From the NCBI GenBank assembly GCA_039026235.1, contig JBCCMQ010000005.1:1-64000 (forward strand): a DNA stretch of 64,000 nucleotides, written 5' to 3'. Below, piece after piece: positions 45,501 through 53,683 of this stretch; position 1 is the first letter of the stretch, and every line of letters starts with the position of its first letter. Source of the DNA: JBCCMQ01 sp039026235. Lineage in GTDB: Bacteria > Pseudomonadota > Alphaproteobacteria > Rhodobacterales > Rhodobacteraceae. Both the position numbers and the translations under genes were made by a program. The notes beneath the pieces are model-generated. The model saw only the letters and a program-made list of their open reading frames with translations. It was not told where the DNA came from and did no database searches.

Positions 45501-46004
45501 AACCGCCGAGCGGATGACCGGCTCGCCCAGCCGTCGAAGGGCTGACCGAAGGGTTGCGGCAACCCCTTCTCCATCCTGTAGCACCTTGCCCGTCAGAAGC
45601 AGCGCCCAGGTCGATGCATTGACCAGCGATGAGGCTGATTGTCCAAGATGGCGGCCCCATGCGGATGGCGCGATCTTATCCTCGATAAGCGCATCGATCG
45701 TTGGGGCGTCCGGAACCCGCAAAAGCGCTTCGGCCAGACACATAAGCGCGATGCCCTCGTCGGTCGAAAGACCATATTCGGCCAGGAACACCTCCATGAG
45801 GCCGTGCCGTTTCTCGGCACGGATATCTGACACGAGTGCAATCGCGCGATCCCGGGCAGACTCGCGGAGGCGCACACCGATGGGTGCATCGTCTTGAAGC
45901 TTCCGCACCACCGTTGCTTCGTCGGCTGAATGCGCTTTGCGGACCGCGTCGCGCAGCGCCCCAAGGGGCGTGATTTTTGGATCATGAATGGTCATATCAA
46001 CCAA
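42507..46004 (-). CDS. putA: Bifunctional proline dehydrogenase / glutamate-semialdehyde dehydrogenase
   Basis: This 1165-aa PutA oxidises proline to glutamate in two steps. The first part is the FAD-dependent barrel, with SIKLSALHPRY, LNIDAEEADRLELSLD and VRLVKGAYWDTEI, and RIYAPVGAHRDLLAYLVRRLLENGANSSFV further on. The second part is the NAD-dependent aldehyde dehydrogenase, with SPWNFPLAIFTGQVAAALAAGN, ETGGLNAMVV (Glu base) and AGQRCSALRVLYV (nucleophile Cys). About 170 C-terminal residues form the extra domain seen in long PutA proteins. The N terminus has no ribbon-helix-helix DNA-binding domain, so it cannot repress itself; the divergent Lrp gene probably regulates it. Confidence 0.96.
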   Translation of the reverse strand: MVDMTIHDPKITPLGALRDAVRKAHSADEATVVRKLQDDAPIGVRLRESARDRAIALVSDIRAEKRHGLMEVFLAEYGLSTDEGIALMCLAEALLRVPDAPTIDALIEDKIAPSAWGRHLGQSASSLVNASTWALLLTGKVLQDGEGVAATLRSALRRLGEPVIRSAVGRAMKELGAQFVLGETIRDAIARGAGARDQGYSFSYDMLGEAAMTAADAKSYLAAYRDAIAEIAAQSEGADIRDNPGISIKLSALHPRYAYDQKRRVMKELTPHILALARQAKAAGIGLNIDAEEADRLELSLDVIETVLGDPSLAGWDGFGVVVQAYSKRAGPVIDWLYALAAGLDRKIMVRLVKGAYWDTEIKRAQAEGLTGFPVFTQKAATDMSYLCCAKKLLGYAGRIYPQFATHNAHTVSTILELAGDRSDFEFQRLHGMGASLFDTVMARSQVRCRIYAPVGAHRDLLAYLVRRLLENGANSSFVNQIVDRSVPADKICADPFTTYVPGMKAVKAPSEIFTPGRQNSFGRDLRDVSEIEVVLAARAPYRAQSWQAGPIAVRPSTGGKRVDVVNPALPDDYVGSVLQASAEDVANALAESQPWTDAADLRAKVLLNAADLYENDFGALFALLAREAGKTLPDAQAELREAVDFLRYYANGALELSRPALGRVACISPWNFPLAIFTGQVAAALAAGNAVLAKPAEQTGLIAARAVDLLHRAGVPRAALQFMPGAGGEIGARLVSDPQTNGVCFTGSTATAQSINRAMAAHGDPNAPLIAETGGLNAMVVDSTALPEQAVRDIIESAFRSAGQRCSALRVLYVQEDVADALLDRLFGAMDELNISNPWDLSADLGPVISSSAQSSISEYLGIAAREGRLLKQCQVPESGNFVAPSVVSIGSIADLDEEIFGPILHVARYKSDNLEGVVSEINGAGFGLTFGVHSRIDRKVEQLTATVRAGNIYVNRNQIGAIVGSQPFGGEGLSGTGPKAGGPHYLERFTRGKVEEIELTSGTVLPLERLQAAIDAATDASLRPLSVAELPGPTGESNVLSTYGRGKILCMGPTLSAALEQEKIVASHGCAAVVAAPDADGHGRIDGVVDVDHLTSLQGIAGVAFWGDAEALRAARRALSQRDGALIPLFSERDFGSGCLLERHVCIDTTAAGGNARLLAEVG

Positions 46005-46089
46005 TGTATCATACCAAAGTAAGCAATATTTACTAAATTATCTGTTTTAGTGGTTTATATTTCTAAGATTTTCGTATTACATAGATGTT

Positions 46090-46569
46090 ATGACTGATAA
46101 TATATTACATAGCAGTCAACTTGACCAGTTTGACCGTGCAATTCTTGCAGAGCTCCGCCAGGATGGGCGTCTTCCGATCACAGAGCTCGCCAACCGGATA
46201 GGCCTGTCTAATACACCCTGCCAGATACGCGTAAAGCGTTTGATTTCAGATGGGTACATCACTGGATTTCGGGCGATGATCAATCCGGGCAAGCTTGGTC
46301 TGGTGCAGGTTGCCTTTGTGGAAGTCAAGCTTGACGATACGCGCGAGAATGCTCTGGCAGCCTTCAATGAAGCAGTGTGCCAGGTGCCCGAGATCGAGCA
46401 ATGCCACATGATTGCCGGCGCCTTCGACTACCTGCTCAAAATCCGGACATCCGACATGCGCAGCTATCGCGATGTATTGGGGCGAATAGTCTCATCCTTG
46501 CCCCATGTTGCAAGCACATCGACGCATGTTTCGATGCAGTCGGTCAAGGACGACGCTTTCGCGGCCTAA
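46090..46569 (+). CDS. putR: Lrp/AsnC-family regulator of putA
   Basis: This 159-aa protein has the Lrp helix-turn-helix (LDQFDRAILAELRQDGRLPITELANRIGLSNTPCQIRVKRL) and the RAM ligand domain with VQVAFVEVKLDD and ECHMIAGAFDYLLKIR-type residues. It is divergent from putA, with 85 bp of AT-rich DNA between. In many alphaproteobacteria PutR of this type activates putA when proline is present. The start region is AT-rich and has no strong ribosome site, so an upstream or downstream start cannot be excluded. Confidence 0.9.
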   Translation: MTDNILHSSQLDQFDRAILAELRQDGRLPITELANRIGLSNTPCQIRVKRLISDGYITGFRAMINPGKLGLVQVAFVEVKLDDTRENALAAFNEAVCQVPEIEQCHMIAGAFDYLLKIRTSDMRSYRDVLGRIVSSLPHVASTSTHVSMQSVKDDAFAA

Positions 46570-46588
46570 GGATATCCCGGGTGGCCGC

Positions 46589-47224
46589 CTAGACACCAAC
46601 GAGGCGGCTGACTTCATCGGTCAGTGCCCCGATCTCTTCCGACGCTCTGGATTTCGGCCCTTCGCTGGCGCTGAAACCCGATCCGAGACCTTCGGCGAAC
46701 GCCACGCGGTTACCAATCGTTGTCTCGGCGCGCGGTGCGTCCAGCGCGTCGAGCTCACTAAGGATTTTGGCGGTCAGGCGCGCGCGCGACGACGCCCGGT
46801 TCAGAACCAGAAGCACTGCACGCCCTTCACGCCCCGCGAGTTCCAGAACTGACTCGGTGGCCCACAGATCCAAATGCGAGGCGGCGACCGGCACGATGAC
46901 AAGATCAGACGCCCGCAGTGCTGGACGCAGATCTGCGTCGATCTTGGGCGGCGTGTCTATGACGACAAAATCATGGGCCTTGATGAGTTTCTCACACTCA
47001 TAACTCACGCCCCAGGCCGATGCGGTCGAAAACGCCAACCCCGTCTCACCATCCGTTTCGGCATGCCGGTTCATGAACCAGCGACCGAGCGACCCTTGTG
47101 GGTCCGTGTCCAGAACGGCGACGCTTTTGCCCCGTTTCGACAAGGCGACCGCGAGGTTTGCCGCAAGCGTTGTCTTGCCCGATCCGCCCTTTTGCTGTGC
47201 AACCGTTATGACCTTGCCGACCAT
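46589..47224 (-). CDS. ParA/MinD-family ATPase, solitary
   Basis: This 211-aa P-loop ATPase has the deviant Walker A KGGSGKTTLAANLAVAL near residue 12, DTDPQGSLGRW, VIDTPPKIDADL and VLNRASSRARL. There is no ParB, MinE or plasmid replication gene nearby, and the protein is shorter than chromosomal ParA. It could position another cargo. The ATG at 47222-47224 follows AAAGGATG and starts the conserved core; a longer frame to 47380 runs into the next gene and is not needed. It is 64 bp behind the YedK-like gene. Confidence 0.85.
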   Translation of the reverse strand: MVGKVITVAQQKGGSGKTTLAANLAVALSKRGKSVAVLDTDPQGSLGRWFMNRHAETDGETGLAFSTASAWGVSYECEKLIKAHDFVVIDTPPKIDADLRPALRASDLVIVPVAASHLDLWATESVLELAGREGRAVLLVLNRASSRARLTAKILSELDALDAPRAETTIGNRVAFAEGLGSGFSASEGPKSRASEEIGALTDEVSRLVGV

Positions 47225-47288
47225 GGGACATCCTTTGCTGCGTTGCAGCATATCGAGTACTGGAAGCGCGCAAAAGAGTCGATACCGA

Positions 47289-47900
47289 TCACGGGCCATC
47301 CCAATCGACGTTTTTCGCCGGTGCGACCGAAAGGGATCCATCCGGCGCCGGCACCAGCAAGTCTTGTACCTCGTCTGCATCGCTTTTCAGGAACTTTGCG
47401 ATGCTTTGGGGCTCAAGCAGAACACCCATCCGGTCATGGATATCCCGCACATCGGCATTCGGGGGACAGGTCAGCGTCGCGACCTGGGCGATGTCGCGTC
47501 CGCCTGGGGCCTGCCAGATGTCCCAGATGGCGGCAAAGCACAACAGATTTCCTGACTTGGCCTGGATCTGCCATGCTTTCTTGCGGCGGCGTTCGCCAGT
47601 CCATTCATACCATCCGCGCGCTGGAACGACCCCGCGCCGCGTGCCCGCAAAGGCCGATTTCTGAAAAACGGTTTCCGACCGGGCGTTGATTAGGGTTTCC
47701 ATCACCGGCCGGCCACGCGCGTTGGTGCGCCCGACAGGCAGGATGCCCCAGCGCATGGTGTTCACCTGCTCTCCATCAAAGACGAGGATTTCCTGGCCCG
47801 GCGCGATATTCCGTCGGGGTGCCAGCGGACCGGGAAAGGCCACCCCGAAAAGCGAGGCGATCTCAGCAGGCGCTGCATCCAGGAAAAGACGACCCGGCAT
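47289..47900 (-). CDS. SOS-associated peptidase family (YedK/HMCES-like), lacking Cys2
   Basis: This 203-aa protein belongs to the YedK/HMCES family that covalently traps abasic sites through Cys2. Asn72 and Arg74 in NARSETV, Glu99 in GWYEW and His155 in DIHDRM match the other active-site residues. The second residue is Pro (MPGRLFLD), not Cys. The ATG codon at 47898-47900 is clear and preceded by TTAGGAGTGAGGG, and no upstream frame supplies a cysteine. It may bind DNA without forming the thiazolidine crosslink. About 250 bp separate it from the next unrelated gene. Confidence 0.85.
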   Translation of the reverse strand: MPGRLFLDAAPAEIASLFGVAFPGPLAPRRNIAPGQEILVFDGEQVNTMRWGILPVGRTNARGRPVMETLINARSETVFQKSAFAGTRRGVVPARGWYEWTGERRRKKAWQIQAKSGNLLCFAAIWDIWQAPGGRDIAQVATLTCPPNADVRDIHDRMGVLLEPQSIAKFLKSDADEVQDLLVPAPDGSLSVAPAKNVDWDGP

Positions 47901-47979
47901 CCCTCACTCCTAATCCCGTGCGCAGGCTAGGCGGTCATGGGGGCCGGGAAAAGCCGTTTTGTCCGAACGATGCCGCCGC

Positions 47980-48279
47980 TCACCCGGCCGGAGGTTCGGA
48001 CAGCGCCTCGAGCGTCGGGACAATTTTTAACCCGTCGCCCTGGGCAACAATGCAGGTCCGCTGCTCCATATCCGTGGAGATCATGATCCAGCGTCCGCCA
48101 ATCGGCGAGGTCCAAATCTCCATAACGTTGAATGGTCGGTCGACGCCGTGTGCACGCCGTATTCCGCGGTATTCACGGGCGATGTAAGACAACATTTCCG
48201 CGCGCGGATAGCAGACGGTGGTCGCAGAGGCGCGTGGGGCGGCCACCACAAACGAAGTAATAAAAATACATAATATCAA
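47980..48279 (-). CDS. Small secreted protein, hypothetical
   Basis: This 99-aa frame starts with a hydrophobic segment (LCIFITSFVVAAPRASA) that would be a signal peptide, giving a mature protein of about 80 residues with two cysteines and a Trp-rich middle (VMEIWTSPIGGRWIMIS). The only canonical start is TTG at 48277-48279, but a strong AGGAG lies about 18 bases further up. A start at the ATC codon 12 bases upstream would be well spaced from it and gives MRITLILC as a better signal peptide. No family recognised. Confidence 0.6.
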   Translation of the reverse strand: MILCIFITSFVVAAPRASATTVCYPRAEMLSYIAREYRGIRRAHGVDRPFNVMEIWTSPIGGRWIMISTDMEQRTCIVAQGDGLKIVPTLEALSEPPAG

Positions 48280-48475
48280 TGTGATACGGATATCATAGCT
48301 CCTTTATTTTCCACTTTGTAACAAGTTTGTGACAAAAGAGTCTTAACGGCAAGTCACATTAAATCGATTAACGCGATTGTTGCCGATGAGACATTTGGCA
48401 TGAAATCGGTCCGCAATGTGCACGCCACGGGTGCGGCGAAGCCAAAGGGATCGCGGCAATTGCGCGGGCTTCGGG

Positions 48476-48823
48476 CTAAGGGTCGGTCCCATCAGCATCG
48501 TGAAAAAGCGCCAGCCAGATCGTGTCTTCACCCGGCGCAGTCCAGGTGACGCGGTGTCGGACGTGGGGGCCGAGGTAAAGGTGATCGCCGGGACCAAGGG
48601 TGCGCTCTTCCGCCTCGCCCTCGATCAGCAGCCGAGCGGCGCCCTGCACGACCATGACCCGTTCGCCCTGGGCCTGATCGTACCATTCGCCATCGGGGGT
48701 GGTGTGCCCGTGGGAGACGATACGCTCCAAACGGAGGCCGGGGGCGGTGAAAAGGTCAGCAAAATGCTCGGCAGTGCGGTCGCTGGGGAGATTAGCGAAG
48801 AGGTACTGGGTGGCGGGTGTCAT
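48476..48823 (-). CDS. Cupin-domain protein
   Basis: This 115-aa single cupin barrel has SHGHTTPDGEWYDQAQGERVMVVQGAARLLIEGE as the first metal motif region and GPGDHLYLGPHVRHRVTW as the second. Two His, one Glu and a second-motif His are present as possible metal ligands. Enzymatic or ligand role is unknown. Base composition is very GC-rich at third positions compared with neighbours. No co-regulated partner is visible. Confidence 0.82.
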   Translation of the reverse strand: MTPATQYLFANLPSDRTAEHFADLFTAPGLRLERIVSHGHTTPDGEWYDQAQGERVMVVQGAARLLIEGEAEERTLGPGDHLYLGPHVRHRVTWTAPGEDTIWLALFHDADGTDP

Positions 48824-48937
48824 GGGCGGAGCCTATGACATTCTGTCCGCGCCTTCATCCACGGCGTTTGGCCATCTATGTTGGGCAGCGCCTACCCCCC
48901 GGGGCAGCATTGCTCAATTCGACTTAACGGGATGGCA

Positions 48938-49126
48938 CTAGTGACAATGATACGGCACTGATCCCGCATGGCAGCACTGGCCGGGCGGCGACGACTTTCG
49001 GCAGCCTCCTCCGTGCGCGATTTCGGATGTCCCGCGGTGCAGGCCACCAGCCTCAGCATATGACGATTGCACATTGATTACTCCGGCGAAAACGACCGGA
49101 ATACAGAAAACAATTACTCTAATCAT
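48938..49126 (-). CDS. Small secreted Cys/His-rich protein, YHYH-like
   Basis: This 62-aa protein has a signal peptide (MIRVIVFCIPVVFAGVINVQ, cleavage near SYAEA). A mature part of about 38 residues follows with Cys42, Cys51, Cys52, Cys61 and several His, ending PYHCH. The tail resembles the short YHYH/HxHxH secreted motif family. The ATG follows GGAGGGGAGAGTT, a strong ribosome site, and the start is therefore secure. A metal-binding function is plausible but not shown. Confidence 0.65.
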   Translation of the reverse strand: MIRVIVFCIPVVFAGVINVQSSYAEAGGLHRGTSEIAHGGGCRKSSPPGQCCHAGSVPYHCH

Positions 49127-50606
49127 AACTCTCCCCTCCAAAGTTAATGAAAGTTAACAGACCTGCCGAACGGTCGGGGCGCAAGTCTGGAAAACCGGAC
49201 CAACGAAGCGCAAGCCGGGAGAGCGCCTGCCTGAGGGGTCTTTCGTGCATTGCTGCGCGATGCACTGCCGACAGGGGATTGCAAGCAATCGCTGAAAGGC
49301 GCCGCAACGGTGGGGCAGCAGCGCATTATGCCAGGCAGATACATCTTTCGATTGAACGGGCGTGGAGGGCGACCAAAGCGTCAGCCCATCGCGAAGGGCA
49401 TGCGCCCGCCCGACGCCTTCGGCTTGATTCCTAGCGATAACAAAGCGCAGTTTCCTTGAAAAACTAGCCGCTTAATGAAGTGTCAGACTGTCTTTAGACC
49501 ATTTCGAACTGACAAAGCTATTAAAGAAGTGGAAAACGCACTAAATACCAATAGGATGTACCGGGCATCTTCTTTTTCAAGCTTTTCTCTATCTTTAAGG
49601 TGGTGTTGGATTTCACCCGATTCCGACATCTAGTCATAGAGAATTTAAAAACTGCCTCTTCGCTTCTCAAATATTCAAAATTGCTCTACGACAGCTTTGA
49701 TCGGGCTGGAACTATGACGGTCTTTCGACCGAGAACATAGCTGGCGGTAGGTTCCATTTTAGAAATCGAATCTTTGATAGAGTTTCCAGAGTCCGCTTGG
49801 CTTTTGAGAACACAGTTCAGCTGCTCACCGCAGATGACCCATGAAGCGCGCGAGATCAGCAAAATTCACTTCCGTACATGCTTCGGCATTTAACCGCGCC
49901 TACTAAGCACGCAGTGTTTCAAATCGAAGCCATTTCAGTGTGAAGCGCGCCGCCACTCTCGCCAAATGGTGTGGTCTCTGCACCGAACAAAGGACAGCGT
50001 CACGTACCCACTGATGAGTGCGTGAACGATAGATGAAAGCTGCAGCGTAAATGACTTTGGACGTTTGGCGACCCTTCTACATTGAAGAGGCCAGACAGTG
50101 AAGTTAAAGAGTGCTCCCTTTAACTTTAATAGATTTTTTTGATAATTTCATATTCTGGTATAAATTATATCTAAGGTAATTCCATTAGTGCAATAGATGA
50201 CGCACTTATGAAGGTAACTGGAGAAAGTAATTTTAATTATAGTCACGATATTTCTGAAGTTTTTGCTATTCCTATTATTTTGAATATTTGCAGTATAATT
50301 CTTTTGAGTACCTGATCTATTTTGTATGAAACATTACGGTTTTTTGAAAGATAGTATTTCCGAGTTAATGTAAAAATTTGAGCTCTCAGTTATGATGAAT
50401 TATAATAGCGCGTAAAGAGATTTCGCAAATATCTCTTTTCTGAAAAGAAGCTCTTTTCGAATAAAAAATGCTCATACCAGTTGCATAAATATTTTGTTAG
50501 GTAGTCTTTGCATAATATCATGATCTAATAGTGCAATATGAATTTCGGCTGCGCTTGGGTTAGCAGGGACGATTGGCGTGTCCCGTTGGATGGTCGGTTT
50601 TGTGCG
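49127..50606. other. AT-rich gene-free tract
   Basis: No convincing gene is visible for about 1.4 kb. The left third contains short GC-rich frames with no ribosome sites. From about 49,480 and most clearly 50,100-50,550 the sequence is strongly AT-rich and full of stop codons on both strands. It contrasts sharply with the rest of the window and adjoins transposase wreckage, so it is probably foreign or decaying DNA. Confidence 0.7.
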
Positions 50607-50890
50607 TTAGTGGATCGCGGACCTCGGAGCGATTAGACTGATGCTTTCAGGGGCTGTTGGACGGTAACCCAAAGCGCTGTGTGCCCGGACTGTATTGTGG
50701 TGTACGCGCCATTTGGCGATTAGGATTTGGGCGTTGCCCATACTGAAAAATAGCTCGCCGTTTACCAGCTCATCAAGGAGCCTAGCGTTGAAGCTTGCGC
50801 AGTATCTGTTTTTCCAGGGACTGCCCGGTTCGAGTTATGCCATTTTTGCGCCGACGGCTTTGATCCGATTTTAGATCGCGTACCAGTCCA
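50607..50890 (-). pseudogene. IS3-family transposase remnant (C-terminal part)
   Basis: Read on the minus strand, the segment from 50834 down to the stop at 50607 encodes EPGSPWKNRYCASFNARLLDE, then GELFFSMGNAQILI, then NTVRAHSALGYRPTAPE. This is the end of an IS3-type integrase core. Upstream the reading continues as NRIKAVGAKMA but is broken by stops at the positions of a Tyr and an Arg. It is clearly inactive. Terminal inverted repeats were not seen. Confidence 0.85.
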
Positions 50891-50932
50891 GGCGACCCGG
50901 CGATGGTCGCTCAACTTTGTTTCGGATGCTTT

Positions 50933-51250
50933 GTCATGCGGCCGACGTTTCCGCGTGCTTTGCATCGTGGACAATTGCACCCCAGTGGCACCGGCAAAGG
51001 TCGTAGACCGATCCATATGCGGGCGGCGCATGACGCGCGCTGGACGAATTGGTAAGAAGACGGGGCAATCCCGACGTTATGGTCAGCGACAACGGCACGG
51101 AAAGGACATCGCATGGGGCGCTAAAGTGATGCCGGGAAACTGACGCCGGATGGGACTGCACCGCACCATGCAAAGCGATGCAGACTGCGTTCGTGGCCTG
51201 TTCAATGGGCGGCTGCGTCACGAATTCCTCAATGAAAACAAACTACTCGC
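50933..51250 (+). pseudogene. Second IS3-family transposase remnant, opposite strand
   Basis: Pieces in changing frames give RRFRVLCIVDNCTPVAPAKVVD, then NPDVMVSDNGTERTSHGAL, then LFNGRLRHEFLNENKL. They match successive parts of an IS3-type OrfB catalytic core (the SDNGTE Asp is retained) but at least one stop and two frame changes interrupt them. Downstream to about 51,420 the sequence is a further degraded tail. It faces the other remnant head to head, so two different IS copies or a rearranged one are involved. Confidence 0.8.
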
Positions 51251-51448
51251 ATCGCTGGACGGGCAGACACCAACCGAGTTCGCTAAACGGCTACGTTCCA
51301 CACCACCGGTCTTGCTTGAGCTGCGCAAAGGCTCTCTCAGGCCGGTCTTGACCGAAACCGCACCTGCAGAAAAAACAGCAAAGGAGCAAACACCAGAACC
51401 GCCCGGATCAAGGGGTAATGGCACGCAGCATGTCGCAGTTTTTTGCCT

Positions 51449-51853
51449 CTAAAGCAATTTGCCGAATTGGCCGCGCCTATAGGCGTCGACGCTGTAACAA
51501 CCGCTTCCGGCAAAGACGAGATAGAGAAACACAAAGCAGTAAAGAATTGCCGCATCGCCGCCATTGTTGGTCGGGAAGAGGTCGCGGGGCGCGTGGGCAA
51601 GCCAATAGGCGAAAGCCATCGTGCCTGATGCAAGGAACGCGGCGGCGCGCGTCTGGAAACCCACAATAATCAAAAGTCCGCAAATGATTTCGATTACACC
51701 TGCCCACCAACCAAGGGTGAAGGCCTCTGTTGCGCGGTCGCTTGCCGGAATACCGATAATCTTCTGGGTTCCATGCAGAAAGAAGATCAGCCCTGCCACG
51801 GCGCGGAGTAGGCTCAAAAAAATCGGGTCATATTTGCTTAGTCGGTCTGTCAA
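51449..51853 (-). CDS. DoxX-family membrane protein
   Basis: This 134-aa protein has four membrane helices in the DoxX pattern: LLRAVAGLIFFLHGTQKIIG, then GWWAGVIEIICGLLIIVGFQTRAAAFLASGTMAFAYWLAH and a final pair. DoxX proteins are redox-linked membrane subunits of varied role. The start is a TTG at 51851-51853 with GAGGATAGG upstream; longer frame to 52045 has no ribosome site. It is convergent with the transposase debris. Confidence 0.85.
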   Translation of the reverse strand: MTDRLSKYDPIFLSLLRAVAGLIFFLHGTQKIIGIPASDRATEAFTLGWWAGVIEIICGLLIIVGFQTRAAAFLASGTMAFAYWLAHAPRDLFPTNNGGDAAILYCFVFLYLVFAGSGCYSVDAYRRGQFGKLL

Positions 51854-52105
51854 TGGCCTATCCTCTTTTGTGGGCCTCGTGTTTGCGCTAGCGTGCCAAA
51901 GGTAGGTTGAAAGCAGAGCTGACATGTCACGTAAGCATGACAGCCTATGCGTTGCCAGTACTTTTGCGACCTGCGGTTTGGTCTGTGAGGGCATACAACA
52001 CAGCAAGCAACGAGGTATTTCAGATAGCCCAGCGCCCAAAGCCACTCGGCTTCAAAGGACCTGCCTTTGCCCACGCATTTGTGACCGCAGCCTGACCCGC
52101 AGACA

Positions 52106-52588
52106 CTAGATCTCCGCTTCGCTGCCCGTCGCGAACTCATAGGACCGGCCGACAATGCGTTTCACGACCTCAAGTTCGGCCTCATCCCGGGGTGAAAAGA
52201 CCATGATCAATCCGGGCGGATAGTGGCCCTGCGTCACAAGGTAATGGTCTTCGCCCCAACCCGCTGCAACGACGGCCTTGGCATCGCCAGCGGCAAGCTT
52301 CACGTGCATAGATCCATTGTCCGGATGTGGATGGATATGTGCAAATTCGCGCCCGACCATGAAGGCATCATGGTTGCAGTGCGTGCCTTCGTGCAGGACC
52401 AGTGCCCGCGCACCGGGCACTGATATGGCACTGTGTTCGTTCGCAACACTTGGCAGCGCAAAGCACCAGTGGTGAAGCTTTTGAATCACGTCATCTGGAC
52501 CATGCTGCGTCAACTGCGAATGCGGCAGACGGTTGGTCGTCTCAGGCTTCGGTCCAGAGCGGGGATTAAGGATCAATGGCGCCATCAT
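52106..52588 (-). CDS. DUF5519 (luciferase-domain-like) protein
   Basis: This 160-aa protein matches the DUF5519 family named for a weak link to fungal bioluminescence proteins. Blocks are AHIHPHPDNGSMHVKLAAGDAKAVVAAGWGEDHYL near residues 85-120, then FSPRDEAELEVVKRIVGRSYEFA. The two clustered histidine groups suggest metal or ligand binding. The ATG at 52588 follows AAAGAG; a second ATG is adjacent. It is divergent from a LysR gene 80 bp away, which may control it. Confidence 0.75.
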   Translation of the reverse strand: MMAPLILNPRSGPKPETTNRLPHSQLTQHGPDDVIQKLHHWCFALPSVANEHSAISVPGARALVLHEGTHCNHDAFMVGREFAHIHPHPDNGSMHVKLAAGDAKAVVAAGWGEDHYLVTQGHYPPGLIMVFSPRDEAELEVVKRIVGRSYEFATGSEAEI

Positions 52589-52668
52589 GCGTCTCTTTGA
52601 GTTGCTTGGCGCATAGTTGTATGTGTATTTCAGCAAGTAAATTGCCATTGAGCGCAAAAGAGTTTTGC

Positions 52669-53577
52669 ATGAAAGCACAGAAAGGCCAGCGAGCGCGCAA
52701 AGCGCAAAAACTGGATTGGAGCGATGTGCCCTTCGTTTTATCGGTCTGCGAGGCAGGGAGCCTCGCCGGAGCGGCACGTAAGTTGGACGTCAATCATTCG
52801 ACTGTGTTCCGAAGGATCGAAGGTGTTGAACAACGCCTTGGGGTGCGATTGTTCGACCGCCAGAGCCATGGCTATGTGATGACGCCTGCGGGCGAGGTGT
52901 TTTATGAACGTGCGATCGCGCTTTGCGAAGGCATGAACAGGATCGAATTGGAACTGGGAGGCAAAGACCTCCGGCTGGAGGGCCGGCTGACTGTGACAAC
53001 AACGGATTCTTTGTTGCATGTTCTCGCGCCGGTCTTCTCACTATTTCAAGGCATGCACCCGGATGTCGATCTCTGTATCTTGTCAGATGCCCTTGCGCTG
53101 GACCTGTCGCGCCGGGATGCGGACATTGCGTTGCGACCGACCTTAAACCCGCCCCAGCATTGGGTGGGCCGCAAGTTGACCCCGGTGCTTTGCGCGACCT
53201 ATGCGCGCGCAAGCCATGTCGATCGCATCAATGATACGCCCGGCGAAAAGCTTCGATGGGTGATGCTTGACGACGATCTCAACCAATCCCCGATGAGCAA
53301 GGTCACTATGCTCCGGAAAGCGGCTGTGGCGCCATTGACGGTCGTGAACACCGTCATGGGGGTTCACGATGCTGTTCAGGCTGGACTGGGGGTCGCGGTT
53401 CTTCCTTGCTACCTTGGCGATCAAAATCCGGATCTTGTTCGTCTTGATGAACCAGATCAACGGGCCGTCTGGGATCTCTGGTTGCTAGCGCACCCCGACG
53501 TGCGGCGAAGTGCCCGCGTCCATGCATTCTTTGAATTCGCCTCTCAGCGTTTCCCGAACGCTCTGCACGGCAATTGA
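52669..53577 (+). CDS. LysR-family regulator
   Basis: This 302-aa regulator has the LysR helix-turn-helix WSDVPFVLSVCEAGSLAGAARKLDVNHSTVFRRIEGVEQRLG and an effector domain with RLTVTTTDSLLHVLAPVFSLFQ. GLGVAVLPCYLGDQNPDLVRL near the end is typical. The ATG at 52669 follows AAAGAG and begins a normal N terminus; in-frame upstream residues lie in the divergent gene's start region. The neighbour on the other side encodes a DUF5519 protein, the best target guess. Confidence 0.88.
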   Translation: MKAQKGQRARKAQKLDWSDVPFVLSVCEAGSLAGAARKLDVNHSTVFRRIEGVEQRLGVRLFDRQSHGYVMTPAGEVFYERAIALCEGMNRIELELGGKDLRLEGRLTVTTTDSLLHVLAPVFSLFQGMHPDVDLCILSDALALDLSRRDADIALRPTLNPPQHWVGRKLTPVLCATYARASHVDRINDTPGEKLRWVMLDDDLNQSPMSKVTMLRKAAVAPLTVVNTVMGVHDAVQAGLGVAVLPCYLGDQNPDLVRLDEPDQRAVWDLWLLAHPDVRRSARVHAFFEFASQRFPNALHGN

Positions 53578-53683
53578 TAGGGAGGCCAGGGCCGACGTAA
53601 GATCCGTCAGACCAGACAACTGCGGGTAACTAATTCTTGCTGCTTGCTTTTATGACGTTGAACCTAGATCGGCCGCCACCCAC

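Noticed and set aside
49147..49459. Two overlapping plus-strand frames of 69-95 codons
   Set aside because: Neither has a ribosome site or a recognisable pattern and their composition is shadow-like.
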